Assembly: GCF_038396675.1 (NCBI RefSeq)
Contig: NC_088932.1
Span: 21,577,501 to 21,641,500, forward strand
Direction of reading: 5' to 3'
From: Hydra vulgaris
Lineage: Eukaryota > Cnidaria > Hydrozoa > Anthoathecata > Hydridae
Length of the DNA: 64,000 nt
Shown here: one piece after another, positions 1-12,657 of the stretch
Numbering within the stretch: position 1 is the first letter of the stretch
Layout: each line of letters begins with the position of its first letter
Translations under genes and position numbers: made by a program
The notes under the pieces: model-generated
The model's input: only the letters and a program-made list of their open reading frames with translations
What the model was told of the DNA's origin: nothing
Database searches by the model: none

Positions 1-59
1 TTGATTTGTTTTACAACAATTTAGAGAGCCTGTACACTCGTTTCCATTTCGAACCACAC

Positions 60-1331
60 AACATTTGGAATGTGGATGAGACTGGAGCTCCATAAGGCGT
101 CAAACAAGTAGGAGCTGTAACAAGTGCAGAGAGGGGTAAAATAGTAACCTTTTGTTGTGGAGTCAATGCCTTGGGACACGCATGGCCTCTAATGTTCATA
201 TTTCCTATGGTCAGGTATAGTGAACGAATAATAGATGGATGTCCCCCCGGCTCTGTTGGAGCATGTCATATTTCTGGCTGGATGACAAGGGAGAATTTTT
301 TTCTATTATTGAAACATTTTGTGAAACATTGTAAACCAACAGTTGAACAACCTGTCCTGCTGCTGTTGGACAATCATTAATCTCATGTATCTCTTGAATC
401 TATTCAATATGCCAAGGAAAATGTTATTCATATGGTTTCGTTCCATCCTCATTGTTCACACAGACTGCAACCTTTGGATCTTTCAGTGTTTTTCTCACTA
501 AAGAGAAATTATAATGTTCAGTGCAATGCATGGCTAAATAGCCATCCCGGGAGGCCAATGCAGCCTCTTGACATTCCCGCTATATGTTGTAATGCATTCA
601 AGCTTGCCATGTTGCCTGCTAACATACAGTCAGGCTTTGAATCTACAGGGATTTTTCCTTTCAATCGTTTTCGGATTGACACTGTCCTGTTTCTGCCCTT
701 GTCTGTTAGTGATAGGCCAGATCCTGCAGTTTCTGGAGGTGTCGATTCTGCTTTGAACGTGGAGAAAATTGCTACTGCTGAAAACAATGGTCATCTTCAA
801 GTAGACGTCACTGTGAATTTAGCTTCATTTGAATTTCAACCGTCGACATCAGCTCTTTCAGATTCCTTAGCGATATGTAAGGAAAGTCCAGTAGCTTCCA
901 CAAATGCAGGAACTATTTTTTGTGCCAATAGTCAAGCTATAGCCTCGCCCTATGTGGTACGGCCACTTTCTAAAGCCGGACCACGCAGCCAGAGTAAACG
1001 CGGGAGAAAACAGGGCAAAACACGTATTTTGACCGATAAACCAGAAAAACTGGTTATTGACCTGGCAGAACAAAAGAAAAAGAAAAAAGGAGAACCAAAG
1101 TCTAAATCGGTTGCAGCCATAGCAAAAAATAAAACTGTAAGGACTTCATTTTCGAATTCAAATGAAAACATTGATGATACTTTCTGTCTTGTGTGTGGCG
1201 AGCCCTATTCAAATTGTAGATCAAAGGAAACTTGGGTTCAGTGTGTAGACTGTAAATTGTGGGCCCATGAAGAATGTACAGATGGTATTCCTGCTTTTTT
1301 GAAAAATATTTTTGAAAATTGTTTAGAGTGA
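60..1331 (+). pseudogene. pogo/Tigger-like DDE transposase, decayed, with C-terminal Cys/His-rich zinc domain
   Basis: One reading frame runs from the left edge region to the TGA at 1329-1331. It starts inside the catalytic domain at IWNVDETG (63-86), the first-Asp block of pogo/Tigger (DDE_1) transposases. LLLLDNH (360-377) is the second catalytic block, followed by HRLQPLDLSVF and GIFPFNR, both typical of this family. The C-terminus has CLVCGEPYSNC (from about 1185) and WVQCVDCKLWAHEEC (to about 1281), a Cys/His pattern like a PHD or related treble-clef finger; such tails occur in cnidarian pogo-derived proteins. In-frame TAA codons at 93-95 and 378-380 break the frame, and the N-terminal DNA-binding part lies outside the window. 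A mobile-element relic is more likely than a host gene. Confidence 0.8.
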
Positions 1332-1962
1332 TTAAAAAAAAAACATCTTTTTTTAGTTGTTTACTTAATCTTTTGTATTTGTTTACTTAATTTTTTGTGT
1401 TTGTTTACCTGTTTACCAAATCTTTTGTGTTTGATTACTTAATTAGTTTTTTAAAGCTTCATTTTCAAGTCTTATTAAATGTATCAACTTGCCCCATGTT
1501 GTGTATCGACTTGCCCTAGCATGGGGGAGGTTGATACACATATCTTTACCTTACTTTTTGTGCTGTATTTATTTTAATTATGTTCTAATCAATAAACTTG
1601 TGGTACTAAAGTATGCAGGATACTTAGTGTAACATACACAAGTTATTATTTTCACTCTAAATATATTTATTTTCACTCTAAATATATTTATTTTCACTCT
1701 AAATATATTATTTAGCTTTTAATGTCAGAAAATGTAAAAAGTGTATCAGGGTGCCCCCCTTTCCCCCAGTTATTTAAAATGGTTGGAAAGAAAATAAAAG
1801 CCTGAATTATAATACTATTACAGCTTCATAGTTTTGCGTCAAAATAATGGTTGTTCGAAAAACAATTTAAGTATTTGGATGGAGGTTTAACTAACTTTGA
1901 CTTGTATAACTTAATAAGAAAGTTGAATTGACTTACTTTATTTTATTTCGCCATAAAACTTT

Positions 1963-1963
<1 letters not shown>
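1332..1963. other. AT-rich 3' flank with a short tandem repeat and quasi-palindrome
   Basis: No gene seen. It holds three copies of a 21-bp unit (TATTTTCACTCTAAATATATT) at about 1645-1711. An imperfect palindrome at 1501-1539 begins GTGTATC and ends GATACAC. A GTGTATCAGGGTGCCCCCC stretch near 1740 may be a decayed end of the upstream pogo copy; this is only a guess. Confidence 0.6.
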
Positions 1964-2326
<363 letters not shown>

Positions 2327-2340
<14 letters not shown>

Positions 2341-4300
2341 TCATCTTTTTCTGACGTAAGAGCGCCATAAATGGTGTCCAAAATTTTGTTGACACATATT
2401 GCCCCTCATCTAAATTGTTACCATTTTGTTGAGGGGCACATTGGTGGTACTGTATTTCAAGTGCCTCACAAACTTTGCTAACAAACTTTTTAGCATGAAC
2501 TTTTAGAGTTCTGCAACTGTCCCAGTTAATTTGTTGTGTACAATTTCTCATGTGTGTGGCTAATACAAATTGTTCTGTTTTATTTTCTATTGTACTGTTT
2601 TTGTGTTGTTGCATGTGTGTTTTTATTTGCATTTTTATTTCACCTATATACTCTTTGCTACAATGGCATTTCATAAGGTAGACTCTGGTGATGTTTTCAA
2701 TGTTTTTAGTAGTCACTAGTGATTTTTTGTTTTTTCGTTTTATTTCTTTATAATTTTTATGAGATTGGACTGTTTGTAGCCATTTTCGACAAATACTTGA
2801 ATAAGGAATTTCAGTTCATTTTTTATATGTTTCTGGCTGGATACATTAAATGCTCTATGTACGAAACCCTGGAATATTCCAATTAATTTGTGGGTCATGA
2901 TTTGATGTTGCCTTAACTTGAATGTTAGTAATTGCATTTTTTTCTGTGTATTTTAAATTCATATTTACCATTTTTGTTATTTATTATGCATATGTCTAGA
3001 AAATTTAGTGTTTTTTTGTTATTTTCAAATTCGATAGTATATTCGATAGTATTAAGTATTGTCTTAAATTGATCAGCCTGGGTAATGTTAGGGACTCTAG
3101 CATGACTGTTTCTACGCATCTATAAAATGACTTTCATCAATAAGTGAGTTGGTTTTCAGCGCTGTATCAAATGGTCTTTTTTCAAGATGTTGAAAAAAAA
3201 GAAGCTAAAACTATCATAAACGAAAGACCTATCGAAATTAATTTTTCAAGTTTATGTATTCATTGTTCCATAAAAAGTATGATATAAACATAAAAAGTAT
3301 GATATAAAGTTCTATCAGAATTTTTATTTATTTCATATTTTTTAATCGAGTTGGATTTTCATTTAATATTGGTAGTTTTAGTTTTACTAATTAATTTGAG
3401 ATTCCGTAGTTTGGTGTGCCTATTGTTGATACTACAATTTGCATTGGGTAAGATTGTTCAGGCTTATGTGCCTTCACTACACCATACATACGAGGTGGTA
3501 TCGGGTTACTGGGATAAATTTGCTGATATTCATCTTTTGTGAACCGGCCTTTTATTTAATTTTGTTAGTTGGACTTTGATTTTCATTGTGTAACTTTGTG
3601 TCGGATCCTCATTGATAATTTTAGTTGGCTCAATTTGTTCTCGAATCTTTTTTATTACTTTATCACGAGGGATCGTTTCAAAGCCCATTCCTTTATCAAA
3701 TGGGTATATATCAATATTGTTATCGTTTTTTAGTTGTGTAAATGCTTTCTGTTGTTCACGAGTCAGGTTGTCATTTTTATTATTTTTGTTTAGTTTTAAT
3801 TCTCTTAAAACTTCTCTCCTCAGCGTTTGCGCGGCTTCATCTTTTTTGTTGTATTCAAGTTTTAGAGCTGATTACTCAGTTATTGAGATGATGTCAAGAT
3901 ACGGAAGAGATTTTATTGTTGGTATAAATTTTTGTCCAAGGTTAAGGAGACTTTTTTGCTGTTCTGGAATATCTGTGTCGCATAAATTTAAAACAGCTTT
4001 CTTAGTATAGATTGTCGAATGGGATGTTCGCTTAACGCGTTGATCTTGAAGAAGTTTGAATTTTTTAATTAATCTGTCTCTTGATTTCACGAGCATATTT
4101 TCTCGTGCTTTTTCAATGATTCTTTTTACGGCTTCATAATCATTCGTTTCAAGTATTTTCATGAGTTCATTTTCAATGAATTTTACTGTATTAGTTTGTT
4201 TAAAGAACCGTGTTCGTAAATCATTTTTCAGCGAAATAAGAAGTTCAAACCTGCAACGTTGAATGATGACTTTACTTTTATTGTTATTAATAGAACAGTT
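2327..4300 (-). pseudogene. Penelope-like RT plus GIY-YIG endonuclease, broken
   Basis: Read on the minus strand. The N-terminal PLE region (about 4250-3870) contains KAVLNLCDTDIPEQQKSLLN and the following LGQKFIPT, a conserved PLE block. The segment 3870-3610 continues with a DKGMGFETIPRD-like stretch. RT fingers/palm are seen at about 3520-3390 (PPRMYGVVKAHKPEQ, then STIGTPNYGIS). The RT tail (NFLDICIINNKNGKYEF) lies at 3119-2925, then GFVHRAFN and FLIQVFVENGYKQ (2937-2740). The C-terminus (2716-2327) is a GIY-YIG nuclease (VYLMKCHCSKEYIGE, later CEALEIQYH). The segment holding the catalytic Asp pair seems lost between 3390 and 3120, and several frameshifts and stops occur. In PLEs this protein copies the element and the nuclease primes integration. 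Confidence 0.82.
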
Positions 4301-4442
4301 AATTTGTCATGACTTTGGGATGAGTTTGTGTTTGACGCATTTTTGTAGAAAGACGTATTGATTTTTTGACTTTTTTTCCTAATTTTTTGTTATGTTGTTG
4401 TTTTGTTACATATTTTTGCTCCGTACTTACCTGTAAAATAAT

Positions 4443-4708
4443 TTTTGAATGTAGACATCATGTATGTAAATTATTATTGTATAAACATCAATAAATACGA
4501 ATTTCTCTCGGTACTAAATTTAGTTTTTTAAAAGAAATTTTCGCTGGATTGTTGTGACGTCTTTAGCTTAAAAGTTTTTTTTGTTTGTTTATATCTTATT
4601 TTTAAAACGGTAGTTCTATTTTATGTCAATGGGATGGTTATTATTATTTCTTTTAGAAAATAAATTTAGTATCGAGAGAAATTCGTATTTATTGATGTTT
4701 ATAAAATT
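4443..4708 (-). repeat. PLE terminal repeat, copy 2, plus inverted partial copy
   Basis: 4443-4639 is the second direct copy of the pLTR, with small deletions in the AACGTCTTCAG region. It is followed by 4649-4708, which is the reverse complement of about 60 bp of the same repeat (around 2170-2230). A (TA)n tract follows to about 4731. Confidence 0.82.
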
Positions 4709-4731
4709 ATATATATATATATATATATATA

Positions 4732-5519
4732 ATGATAAAATTAAAATGGTTATTTTAGATAGAACAAACATTAGACTTGCCTTTTTACATACACCCTGAA
4801 TTATACTTGTCAACTTTTATTGTTTAACTATTATTTATATAACTATTGTTATTGTTACAATTATTATTATTGTTATTATTGTTGTTGTTATTATTACTTT
4901 TATTATTATAAACACTATTGCAAAAATGATGTAAGGAAAATAGATAGCTTGTTGATGTTGTTGTTGTTATTGTATTTCTTCGTATTTTGTGAAAACATTT
5001 ATTCTGTTTTCTCTTGGCGTTTTTTTAATCAAATTTGGATTAAGAAGTATAAGTTTTGTCACGTAAAACCCCAATTTTATATATTTTGTTATTGGGGGCT
5101 AAATTTTGGTTGGGGGCTAAATTTTACAATATGCAGTAAACTAAAATTTTGCCATTACCATATATCAAAAGGTTTTATTGTGTTTGCATATTTTTTCTCC
5201 ATCCAAAATTAATTATAAAGATTATTTTGAAATTTTTTTTTGTTTAACTATTTGAAGCAGAGTAGGTTAGAATGACCGACAGACTGATTGAAACTACTTA
5301 GGAACTTACTAAATACTATTGTTGTTAATACTTTTATTTTAGTAAAATCTACCAACTTGAAAGAACTGGAAGAAATGAAGTTCATGTCGCCATCAACTCT
5401 CTACTTTTGGCCAACAAAAGTGGAAAACCTTGTAAATAGAGCTGAGGATCGGGTGTATCTAAATATGATGTATCTATGATTTAGATGTATCTATGATTGA
5501 CATGCAGATGTATCTATGA
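4732..5519. other. AT-rich, no gene recognised
   Basis: Low-complexity DNA, with TTATTATTG-type trinucleotide runs at 4820-4915 and a GGGGGCTAAATTTTG duplication at 5093-5126. A small open stretch at 5288-5479 has no recognisable motif. Short repeats of ATGTATCTATGATT occur at 5467-5522. Confidence 0.5.
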
Positions 5520-5930
5520 TTGCTTTATCTTATGCGACCTTCGGTTGTTCACGACACAAGGTAATAGGCGAGATAGCATCAGAGATTCACAACAACTATG
5601 AACCATCCATTTATGATTTGTGATAAAATAGCTAAGGTTTCTAGGAGTCCCAAGTTACACTAAGACAATGGACAAAAAAGTTAGACAATTCATTTCTGAG
5701 CTAATAATTAAATTGATGACCGACTGGCATTATAATGATCGAATTGTTAACATGACATTTGACACAACAAGCTAAAACATTTGTTACTTATCTGCAGCTT
5801 GCATTGTCATACAAGATAAACTTCAGCGTTATGATCTATGGTCTGGATGTCACCGTTGCATTGTTGAAGTTTTGCTTTCCCATGTTTTACTGCCTAAAGA
5901 TCAAATCATTGAAGTAACCAGATGTAATTT
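5520..5930 (+). pseudogene. Degenerate fragment of a dispersed uncharacterised protein family
   Basis: Broken plus-strand frames contain VIGEIASEIHNNYEPS (near 5570), NMTFDTTS (near 5752) and LWSGCHRCIVEVLLSHVLLP (near 5838-5900). The order FDTT, then CIxIQ-L, then a Cys/His block followed by EV-L-HV resembles a repetitive protein family I recall from cnidarians and other invertebrates, of unknown function and possibly transposase-derived. Several frameshifts and stops are present. The family match is from memory. Confidence 0.35.
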
Positions 5931-7375
5931 TATTCACAAGATAACAATGTGACTTTTTTCACAACTTGTCTCAAATACTTCTATACTGTCCAAATGACTA
6001 TAGTTCAAATGCACGATGATAGTATGACTAACAAACTCATCCCACGTTGCTGCAGGCAGTAATGATAGGAGTATCAGATACCAAAAAGGTTGAATTCCGA
6101 AGATCAGACACTCTACACAAAGTGAGTTAAATGGTGAAGCAAATAGTTGATCCCACTTGTACTGTTCAATGACCGAGTATCTGTTTGAAATTTTAGCCGA
6201 TGGTTTTTTTACACTTAAACCAGTGAACGGTAAAACCGGTGATCTTAGTGAAGCTTTTTTTCTGCTAAAGCTACCGACATACAATATATATTTAATCTAT
6301 AAATGTTGCAACTTAGTTTCCAACCCTGTATCATCTAGACATGTTGCAACCTTATAACATTTTCTTAGACTTTTATCTTCAGATTGTGTTTATAAATGTT
6401 AAAAGAAGGAAACTAATCCGTATAGAAACTTTCTAAAATCTTAGTGAATAATATTATTCTCAGATTAAAAATGCGTGCTTCTTTTAGTTGCAAAAAAATT
6501 TGAATGATAAAATCATTCGAATGAGAGCATATTTCTTCAACATTATTTAAGTAATATTTAAAGATATTATTACTTGAACACAAAGTTAAAAATATCTCAA
6601 AAACAATTTTTAAAAATTTTCCTTGTTTTAAAAAAAGAGTTAAAATGAATAAAAGTTGAAAATATAAAATAACTGTAAAGCCTATAATCAACTATTTTAA
6701 AATGATTGATAATATATATAATAATATTATAAAAGAGAAACTCTTTATGTACCTAACATGTCGTCTGTTTATGATTTTTTTATATTTTCACAATCTGTAT
6801 GTTCAAAACATCTTATTTAAACACTAATACACCCACAGCACCAAGTAGGGATGCGTTACGTTGGCCATGTCTTTTAATTCCGGTTTTATTAGGTTGTAAA
6901 GGCGTTACTACAGTCTGCACCACTAAATCAATACACAGTACAAATACACAAATATTCATCCTCCAAAATATTGTTAATATTGTTGTGTTTAATCCATCAA
7001 TGATTGGGACCCCAGCCAGGGACACACAGAAGGTGGCAGATCCGGATTTGTGTCCCCCGGGCATCACGTATATTGGGCATCATTATATAGTAATAATAAT
7101 AGTAATAGTAATATATTTAAATAAGTTCTCTTAGATAAAATGACAAATAATTAAAAAACAAACCAACAAATTATACAAAAATTTATGGTTTGTGAAATAT
7201 AAACTTTAAGTAAAAAAAAGCAATTGTTATTTCATAGCAAGTAAGTTGATATTAAAATTGGGAAAAAGGGAAAAAAGATTGCTTTCATTTAATTAAAGTT
7301 TACTTCTATAACAAATAGTATCTAAAAAGTCAATATTTGTCGCTGCTATTAAAGCACAAATTAATTAATAAACGT
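5931..7375. other. No gene recognised; one GC-richer segment of unknown origin
   Basis: Mostly AT-rich. Segment 6833-7075 is clearly less AT-rich and is open on both strands (minus strand includes SGSATFCVSLAGVPIIDGLN). It may be a transposon fragment, but no family was recognised. A weak open frame at 6413-6691 (minus) is typical of AT-rich noise. Confidence 0.45.
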
Positions 7376-7492
7376 GCAGCTCATCTTCAATAAAAGATGT
7401 ACTGTTTGCAGCTTCAGAAAAAAAAACTTGTCAATTCTATTCTTAAATGCGTTAACTGACGGAACCTTTTTGCATGCTGACAGCAATTTATT

Positions 7493-10438
7493 TCAATCAT
7501 TGACAATACGATTTGTAAAAAAATTGTGACGAGCATTATTATATGTGAATTCACGCATTAGGACGTTGGAAGAAGATCCGCGAATTGGTGGATTATGCCA
7601 ATTGATACTCTCAAAACTGTTTTCTACCTTAAACTGTAGGATTAAGTCGCCACGTCTCCTGTTTCCAAAGTAATAAAATTGAGCCGCCGACACTATTCAG
7701 CGTAAGGTAATCCTATTAAATCATGAGGTACTTTTGTTGCTTTGTGCTGAATTTTTTCGATTTCTTTGATGTCACCTTTTAAGTAAGGACACCATACCGG
7801 AATAGCGAATTCCAGGTGTGGCCTAACATACGTAGTGTATAATTTACTCCAAAGCTTCATATCTCTTAATCTAAATGATTTTTTTAATAGGCCAAGTATC
7901 ATATTCGCTTTACGTGTTGCAACCTGTTTGTGTTGATTCCATTTTAGATCATTAGATATAAAGATACCCAGGTCTCTCTAAATATCCGTTGCCTCAAGAG
8001 TAAGTGATGTATTTCCATCATTCATTACATATTCATGATTACTATTTCCATAACCAAGGTGCATAACTTTACATTTGACCACTCTGTGACAATGTTTAAA
8101 TCATTTTGGAGGGTTACGCGATCAGCATCGTGAAACTCAGGTCCTATTTCTTGTAACAGTTTAGTGTCGTCAGCATAGATTTTATAAACTGATTTTAACT
8201 TATCCGTTAAGTCGTTTATATAAATGATAAATAATGTTGGACCAAGTACAGACCCTTGAGGAACTCCGCTTAGAACATCGATCCAGTCGTTAGAGTGTTC
8301 ACCTAAAACAGTTCGCTGTTTTCTACTAATCAAAAATGACTCAATCCATTTTAGAACATTGCCATTTATCCCATATGCTTTTAATTTATGAAGTAGTCTA
8401 CGGTGAGAAGCTTTATCAAACGCTTTCGCGAAGTCCAAAAATGCAATATCGACAAAATTTCTTTTACTTAACGCTTTCGTGATGTAATCGACACTCTCCA
8501 ATAAGTTAGACGTGCATCCTTTTTGGGACATAAATCCATGTTGATTATGTGAGATGCAGCTCGTTTTTTCAAGATATTTAGTTATCTGTTCCCTGATAAT
8601 CTTATCCATTACTTTACCTGCAGCTGATGTGGTAGACACTGGTCTGTAATTAGCGGCATCAAGACGACTTCCTTTTTTAAACAACGGTGTGAAGTGTGAC
8701 TGTTTCCAAGCTGTAGGTGCTGAGCCTTCGGACAGTGCTTTATTATAAAGTAAAGTAATAGGGTAAGTCATTTGAGCTGCGCATTCTTTAAGCACCTTTG
8801 GACTAATGTTATCAGCACCAATAGATTTATTCGGGTTCAAACCTTTCAAATAAGCTAGCGTCGCTTCAAAATTAATAATTATATCGCCTAAGTCTTCTTG
8901 ATAATGCCTTCTCTCAAAAATAGGTAAGTGACTACTTTTATTGTCATCAACAAAAACTGATTTGAAGTGTTCGTTAAGTCTGTTTGCGTTAAGTGTTTGT
9001 TAAGTCTATGTAATCCTTCTGTTAAAGTTTCACCTTTTGCATCAGATATAGCACTAATAGATACATGAACATTCTGTTGTGCCTTAGCATAAGCGTACAC
9101 CCTTTTAGGATTACTTTTATCTGGTGCTAGTTGTGCTTCAAATACTCGAACACAACGTTTACATGCTTTCTGCACTTGGCTTCTTAGTTTCCTATATTCA
9201 CGAATCAGTGTCGCAGATTGCCAGTTAGTTGCAGATAAGTAATTGCCCAGTTATTTTTTTTTTGCTTTATCATAGCCAGTGCCTCCTTATTCATCCACGG
9301 CGCATTACGAGTGGTATGGACTTTTTTTAACAATTTGCTTGCTGAGTTTATCATATTTATTGTAGAAAAGTTCATAGCACTCATTAGTGTTTTTATTTTC
9401 AAATAATCTTTTTACCGAAATTTATATAGTCACCTTTATTAAAGTCATATTTTTTGTTTGAGTAGTCTCATTTTTAGAAAAATCTACATAATCCCAACTC
9501 AATATGCAATGACCTTGCAACGAATTACCTAACGGCAGAGAGCTAGATAAGTTGATTACTCTTGTTGATAAGTCTGTAATAATTAAATCCAAAATGTTTT
9601 TTGCTTAACCATTAGATGCTTCGAATGTTGAGAAATCAACTAATTGTTCTAGGTTATGATTAGCCAAAGTATCAAGAAAAACACTTGCCGCACTATTTTG
9701 ACCGCTTAGTAATTCGATCCTGTCATCATCGTGCCATTTGATATCCGGAAAGTTGAAACCACCTGCTAGTAACATACAACTATACGCTTTTCTATCAACA
9801 GCTTGCTTAGCCAATATAATTGTTTTATTTATATCATTTATATGCGATAAAGGTGGTCTATAGACACAACCAATAAGAACAATTTCGTTACCGATTTTAA
9901 TTTCACACCATATTTGCTTGGAGTTGCTGTTATTTAAGATCTCTCTTAAATGACAATCAGATACCTCATTCACTACTAGATCACGCTTGATGTAGATAGC
10001 AACACCTCCACCGTGACTAATTTGATTTTTCTTTACTAATGAGTAGTTGTTCAATTGAGAAGCAAATATTTTAGTAAACCATGTCTCAGAAATAAAGATT
10101 AAATCATACATGTTTATGTTACAAAGTGCAGATAATTCGTTCATTTTATCCGGATTAAGGGAATTTGCGTTAGTATAAAAACATTTAAAAAATGTATTTT
10201 TAGGGTTAGATTTAGCAGATTTTATTTTTGTATTTAATGCATTTAAATAAATATTCGCAGATAAACATTTTGATTTATTGTGTTTTTGCAATTCTGGCTG
10301 CTTGTGCATCTCCCTATTTGATGAAAGGATGCTTTTTACGTCCATTGATTTCAACTTCCTGTGAGACATCAATGCATCGCAATTTATCGCTCCGGATGAC
10401 AAATCTAAAGGGCTTGTCAAGTTTTCCAAGCTTATCAA
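7493..10438 (-). pseudogene. LINE ORF2: AP endonuclease plus reverse transcriptase, broken
   Basis: The endonuclease lies at about 10250-9605: CFYTNANSLNPDKMNEL, DLIFISETWF, GGGVAIYIKRD, then MLLAGGFNFPDIKW. The usual Asp of the GDFN motif is Gly here, so the nuclease would be dead even if translated. TAA follows NG at about 9607. The linker (9600-8850) is full of stops. RT spans 8849-8025: NKSIGADNISPKVLKE, NYRPVS, NQHGFMSQKGCTSNL, FLDFAKAFD, SGVPQGSVLGPTLF and KIYADDTKLL with both catalytic Asp. The C-terminal region continues at 7902-7693 and 7693-7493 (VENSFESINWHN, ending in FFTNRIVND). The ORF overlaps the end of ORF1 in another frame. Confidence 0.82.
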
Positions 10439-11115
10439 GGTCAGAATTAGCTGCTTTTCTTACTGAGTCTAATTTATTGAACTCACTTTGTTCTGCTGCT
10501 GTGCGCTCAGGGCGTATAAATATATCTTTAATTTTGCCCAATACTAATTGTTTTGCCGATGCTATAACGTCGTTTCTGATGGATACCGAATCAACTTCAA
10601 TCAGAAGAGGAGCAGGTTTACTAGAATTAAAGTTCTCATTTTTTTTGAAATGTTCAACTCTAACTGTATTGACTGATTTATTTAAGGATGCCATAACCTT
10701 TTTGAATTCCGCGGTGTCATCTTTAGTTATATCGCTTGGTTGAGTTTTTACAGATTCAGGTAGACCAAATACAACAATTCTCTTCTCTCTATTAGTCACG
10801 TCCATATTATGCTTATTGAGCGCGCTCACTACAGCTACGTTTGCTAATGTACTGGGTTTGTTTGTACGTTTGTAATGTAAATGTACGTTTGCTAATGTAC
10901 TGGACTTGTTCAACTAATTTAGATAACAAAGGTTTTTCACTACTTTTGCTATCTTTCAGGGACTTTATTTCAATATCCTGTAAATCAATTCTATTAGTAA
11001 GTTCATCAATTCTGGCAGTAAGTGTTTTAATTACATGAAGAGCTTGTTTAAGCTCTTCTTTGGAAATTTTATCAGCGTTTTCCAGATCGTCTTTAAGCTG
11101 TTTTTTTGTTACCAT
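10314..11115 (-). pseudogene. LINE ORF1 (coiled coil / RRM-like), frameshifted
   Basis: Two overlapping frames: 11115-10813 starts MVTKKQLKDDLENADK and is a heptad-like coiled coil, and 10913-10314 continues with REKRIVVFGLPES, a motif typical of the RNA-binding domain of LINE ORF1 proteins, ending at GRKKHPFIK. A tandem duplication of about 45 bp (copies of GTACGTTTGCTAATGTACTGG near 10838 and 10883) sits exactly where the frames switch and explains the frameshift. In related LINEs this protein binds element RNA. Confidence 0.7.
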
Positions 11116-11150
11116 TTTTAGCAGTTACCAGTAGAAGCGATTTTAAGGTG

Positions 11151-12033
11151 TATGTATATATGATTTGCGTTTAACTCGATAAATACTCTTTGATATAGTT
11201 TATATCCGTGAAGTTTCAAAAAAAAATTTTTGAAAACTTTTATTTTTTTATTTTTATTTATTTTTTTTACGTAATAATATTATTTTTTTCCGCGTTATAA
11301 CAATTTATTTATAATAATAATAATAATAATAAATTTTTTCTGAAAAAAATTAAAATATAACTAACTTTCCGGAAATATATATAATCACGGATTTATTATG
11401 TAATATACTATGTATGTTTTTAAATTGTCAAAAGCGCAAAATAGAAAGAATAAGATATATAAAAATCTGAAAAAATGTTCAAAAATATGAATAAACAAAC
11501 AGAAAAAAAATTAGGTGCAACGCCACTATTGACGGTAAGTTAAAAACTACTAGAAAAGAAAATATTAAAAATAAAAATAACTTGAAAAGATTTTAAAACT
11601 TGTCAAAACTCTATAAAAATATAAGCGAATTGAAGCATAAATATTTGCTTATAAATATATTTTTTCACAATAATTTATAAAGTTATATATAATAATATAT
11701 AAATATGTGTATATAATTAAAACAAACAATAAACAAACAAACTATATTTGAATAAATTAAGACACGCCGAATCGGATGTATATAAAATAATACATCTATT
11801 ATAATTAATTTAAAGTAGAAAAAAAAAGGATAGTAAATAAGCTTATAAGATGAAGCGAATTGCAGTAGAAGAAAGTATATGTAGATAATAAAATAAATGG
11901 AATAAACGGAAAAAGAATTACGAAAAAAAAATCACGGAAAACTTACGCTTAAATAAAAACGTCTAATCGACTCAAAAGCATGATCTTGAAAAAGATCTGA
12001 CAAAAATATGATCAAAAAAAAAAAATTATTAGT
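11151..12033. other. Very AT-rich, no gene seen
   Basis: Poly-A/T runs and an ATAATAATA tract near 11310. May contain the decayed 5' UTR of the LINE, but nothing identifiable. Confidence 0.5.
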
Positions 12034-12657
12034 ATGCCAAATAAAAAATTGAAAACATCCGATAAAGAAATGAAAATTGTTTACTTTGTTACCTTCATCC
12101 ATCAGATTACAGAGAGATTTCAAGCGCTGAAACAGCAATGTAGATTATTTTCCTTTATCTGGTCTACGTCTGACATCAATTTGGACTTGACAAACAGTCA
12201 AGTATCTAAAGTTAAAAATCTCGTACTTTTGTATCGAAATGATCTTAGTAAAGACGAGTTTATTGATGAGTTTATTGTCTGTTCGACGTCATCTACTGAC
12301 AAATGATCGGCCCTTAGATATTCTGAAAAGTTTATAATTTTTCATTTATGCAAAGAGATTTGAAGAAATTTTTTCCCCAGATATGCATCTGTCTTCGTAT
12401 CTTTCTTACTTTGCCCATATCTGTGGCTGGAGGTGAGAGATCATTTAGCAAATTAGTTCTTGTCAAGAACTCATTTTTCTAAGAACTACCATGGGACAGG
12501 ATCGTCTTAATGACTGTCTTATCCTTTCAATCGAAACAGATTTTGCGAAGAAAGTGAATTACGATGTTGTTACTTCCAACTTTGCTGCTAGAAATGCTTG
12601 TAAAGTCTCGGCCAAGACTTTACAAGCTTTACAAGATCTGTTTCAATTAAAAGAATA
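12034..12657 (+). pseudogene. hAT-type transposase remnant (C-terminal half)
   Basis: The frame at 12034-12306 has ITERFQALKQQ and FSFIWSTSDINLDLTNS, like the middle of TTF-finger/hAT transposases. A second segment reads LTLPISVAGGERSFSKLVLV (12409-12468) then, after a one-base shift near 12480, LRTTMGQDRLNDCLILSIET (about 12480-12539), ending at TAA near 12657. ERSFSKL plus LR-TM-Q-RL is the hAT C-terminal dimerisation motif. Stops and at least two frameshifts; N-terminal zinc finger and most catalytic region missing. Confidence 0.72.

Larger units (their letters stand above)
7376..11150 (-). mobile_element. CR1-like non-LTR retrotransposon (LINE), decayed
   Basis: On the minus strand, an ORF1-like coiled-coil protein is followed by an AP-endonuclease domain, a reverse transcriptase with YADD, and a C-terminal tail (LYTTYVRPHLEFAIPVWCPY). 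This order and these motifs fit the CR1/L2/jockey group; CR1 is the expanded LINE of Hydra. Multiple stops and frameshifts show it is inactive. The 5' end is placed just upstream of the ORF1 start at 11115, the 3' end near 7376. No target duplication was found. Confidence 0.8.

Noticed and set aside
4820-5212. Plus-strand 130-codon open frame rich in Tyr, Cys and Asn
   Set aside because: Translation of TTATTATTG-type simple repeats; no domain, no homolog pattern.
6413-6691. 92-codon minus frame with hydrophobic start
   Set aside because: AT-rich composition gives Phe/Leu/Ile/Asn-rich frames; no start context or motif.
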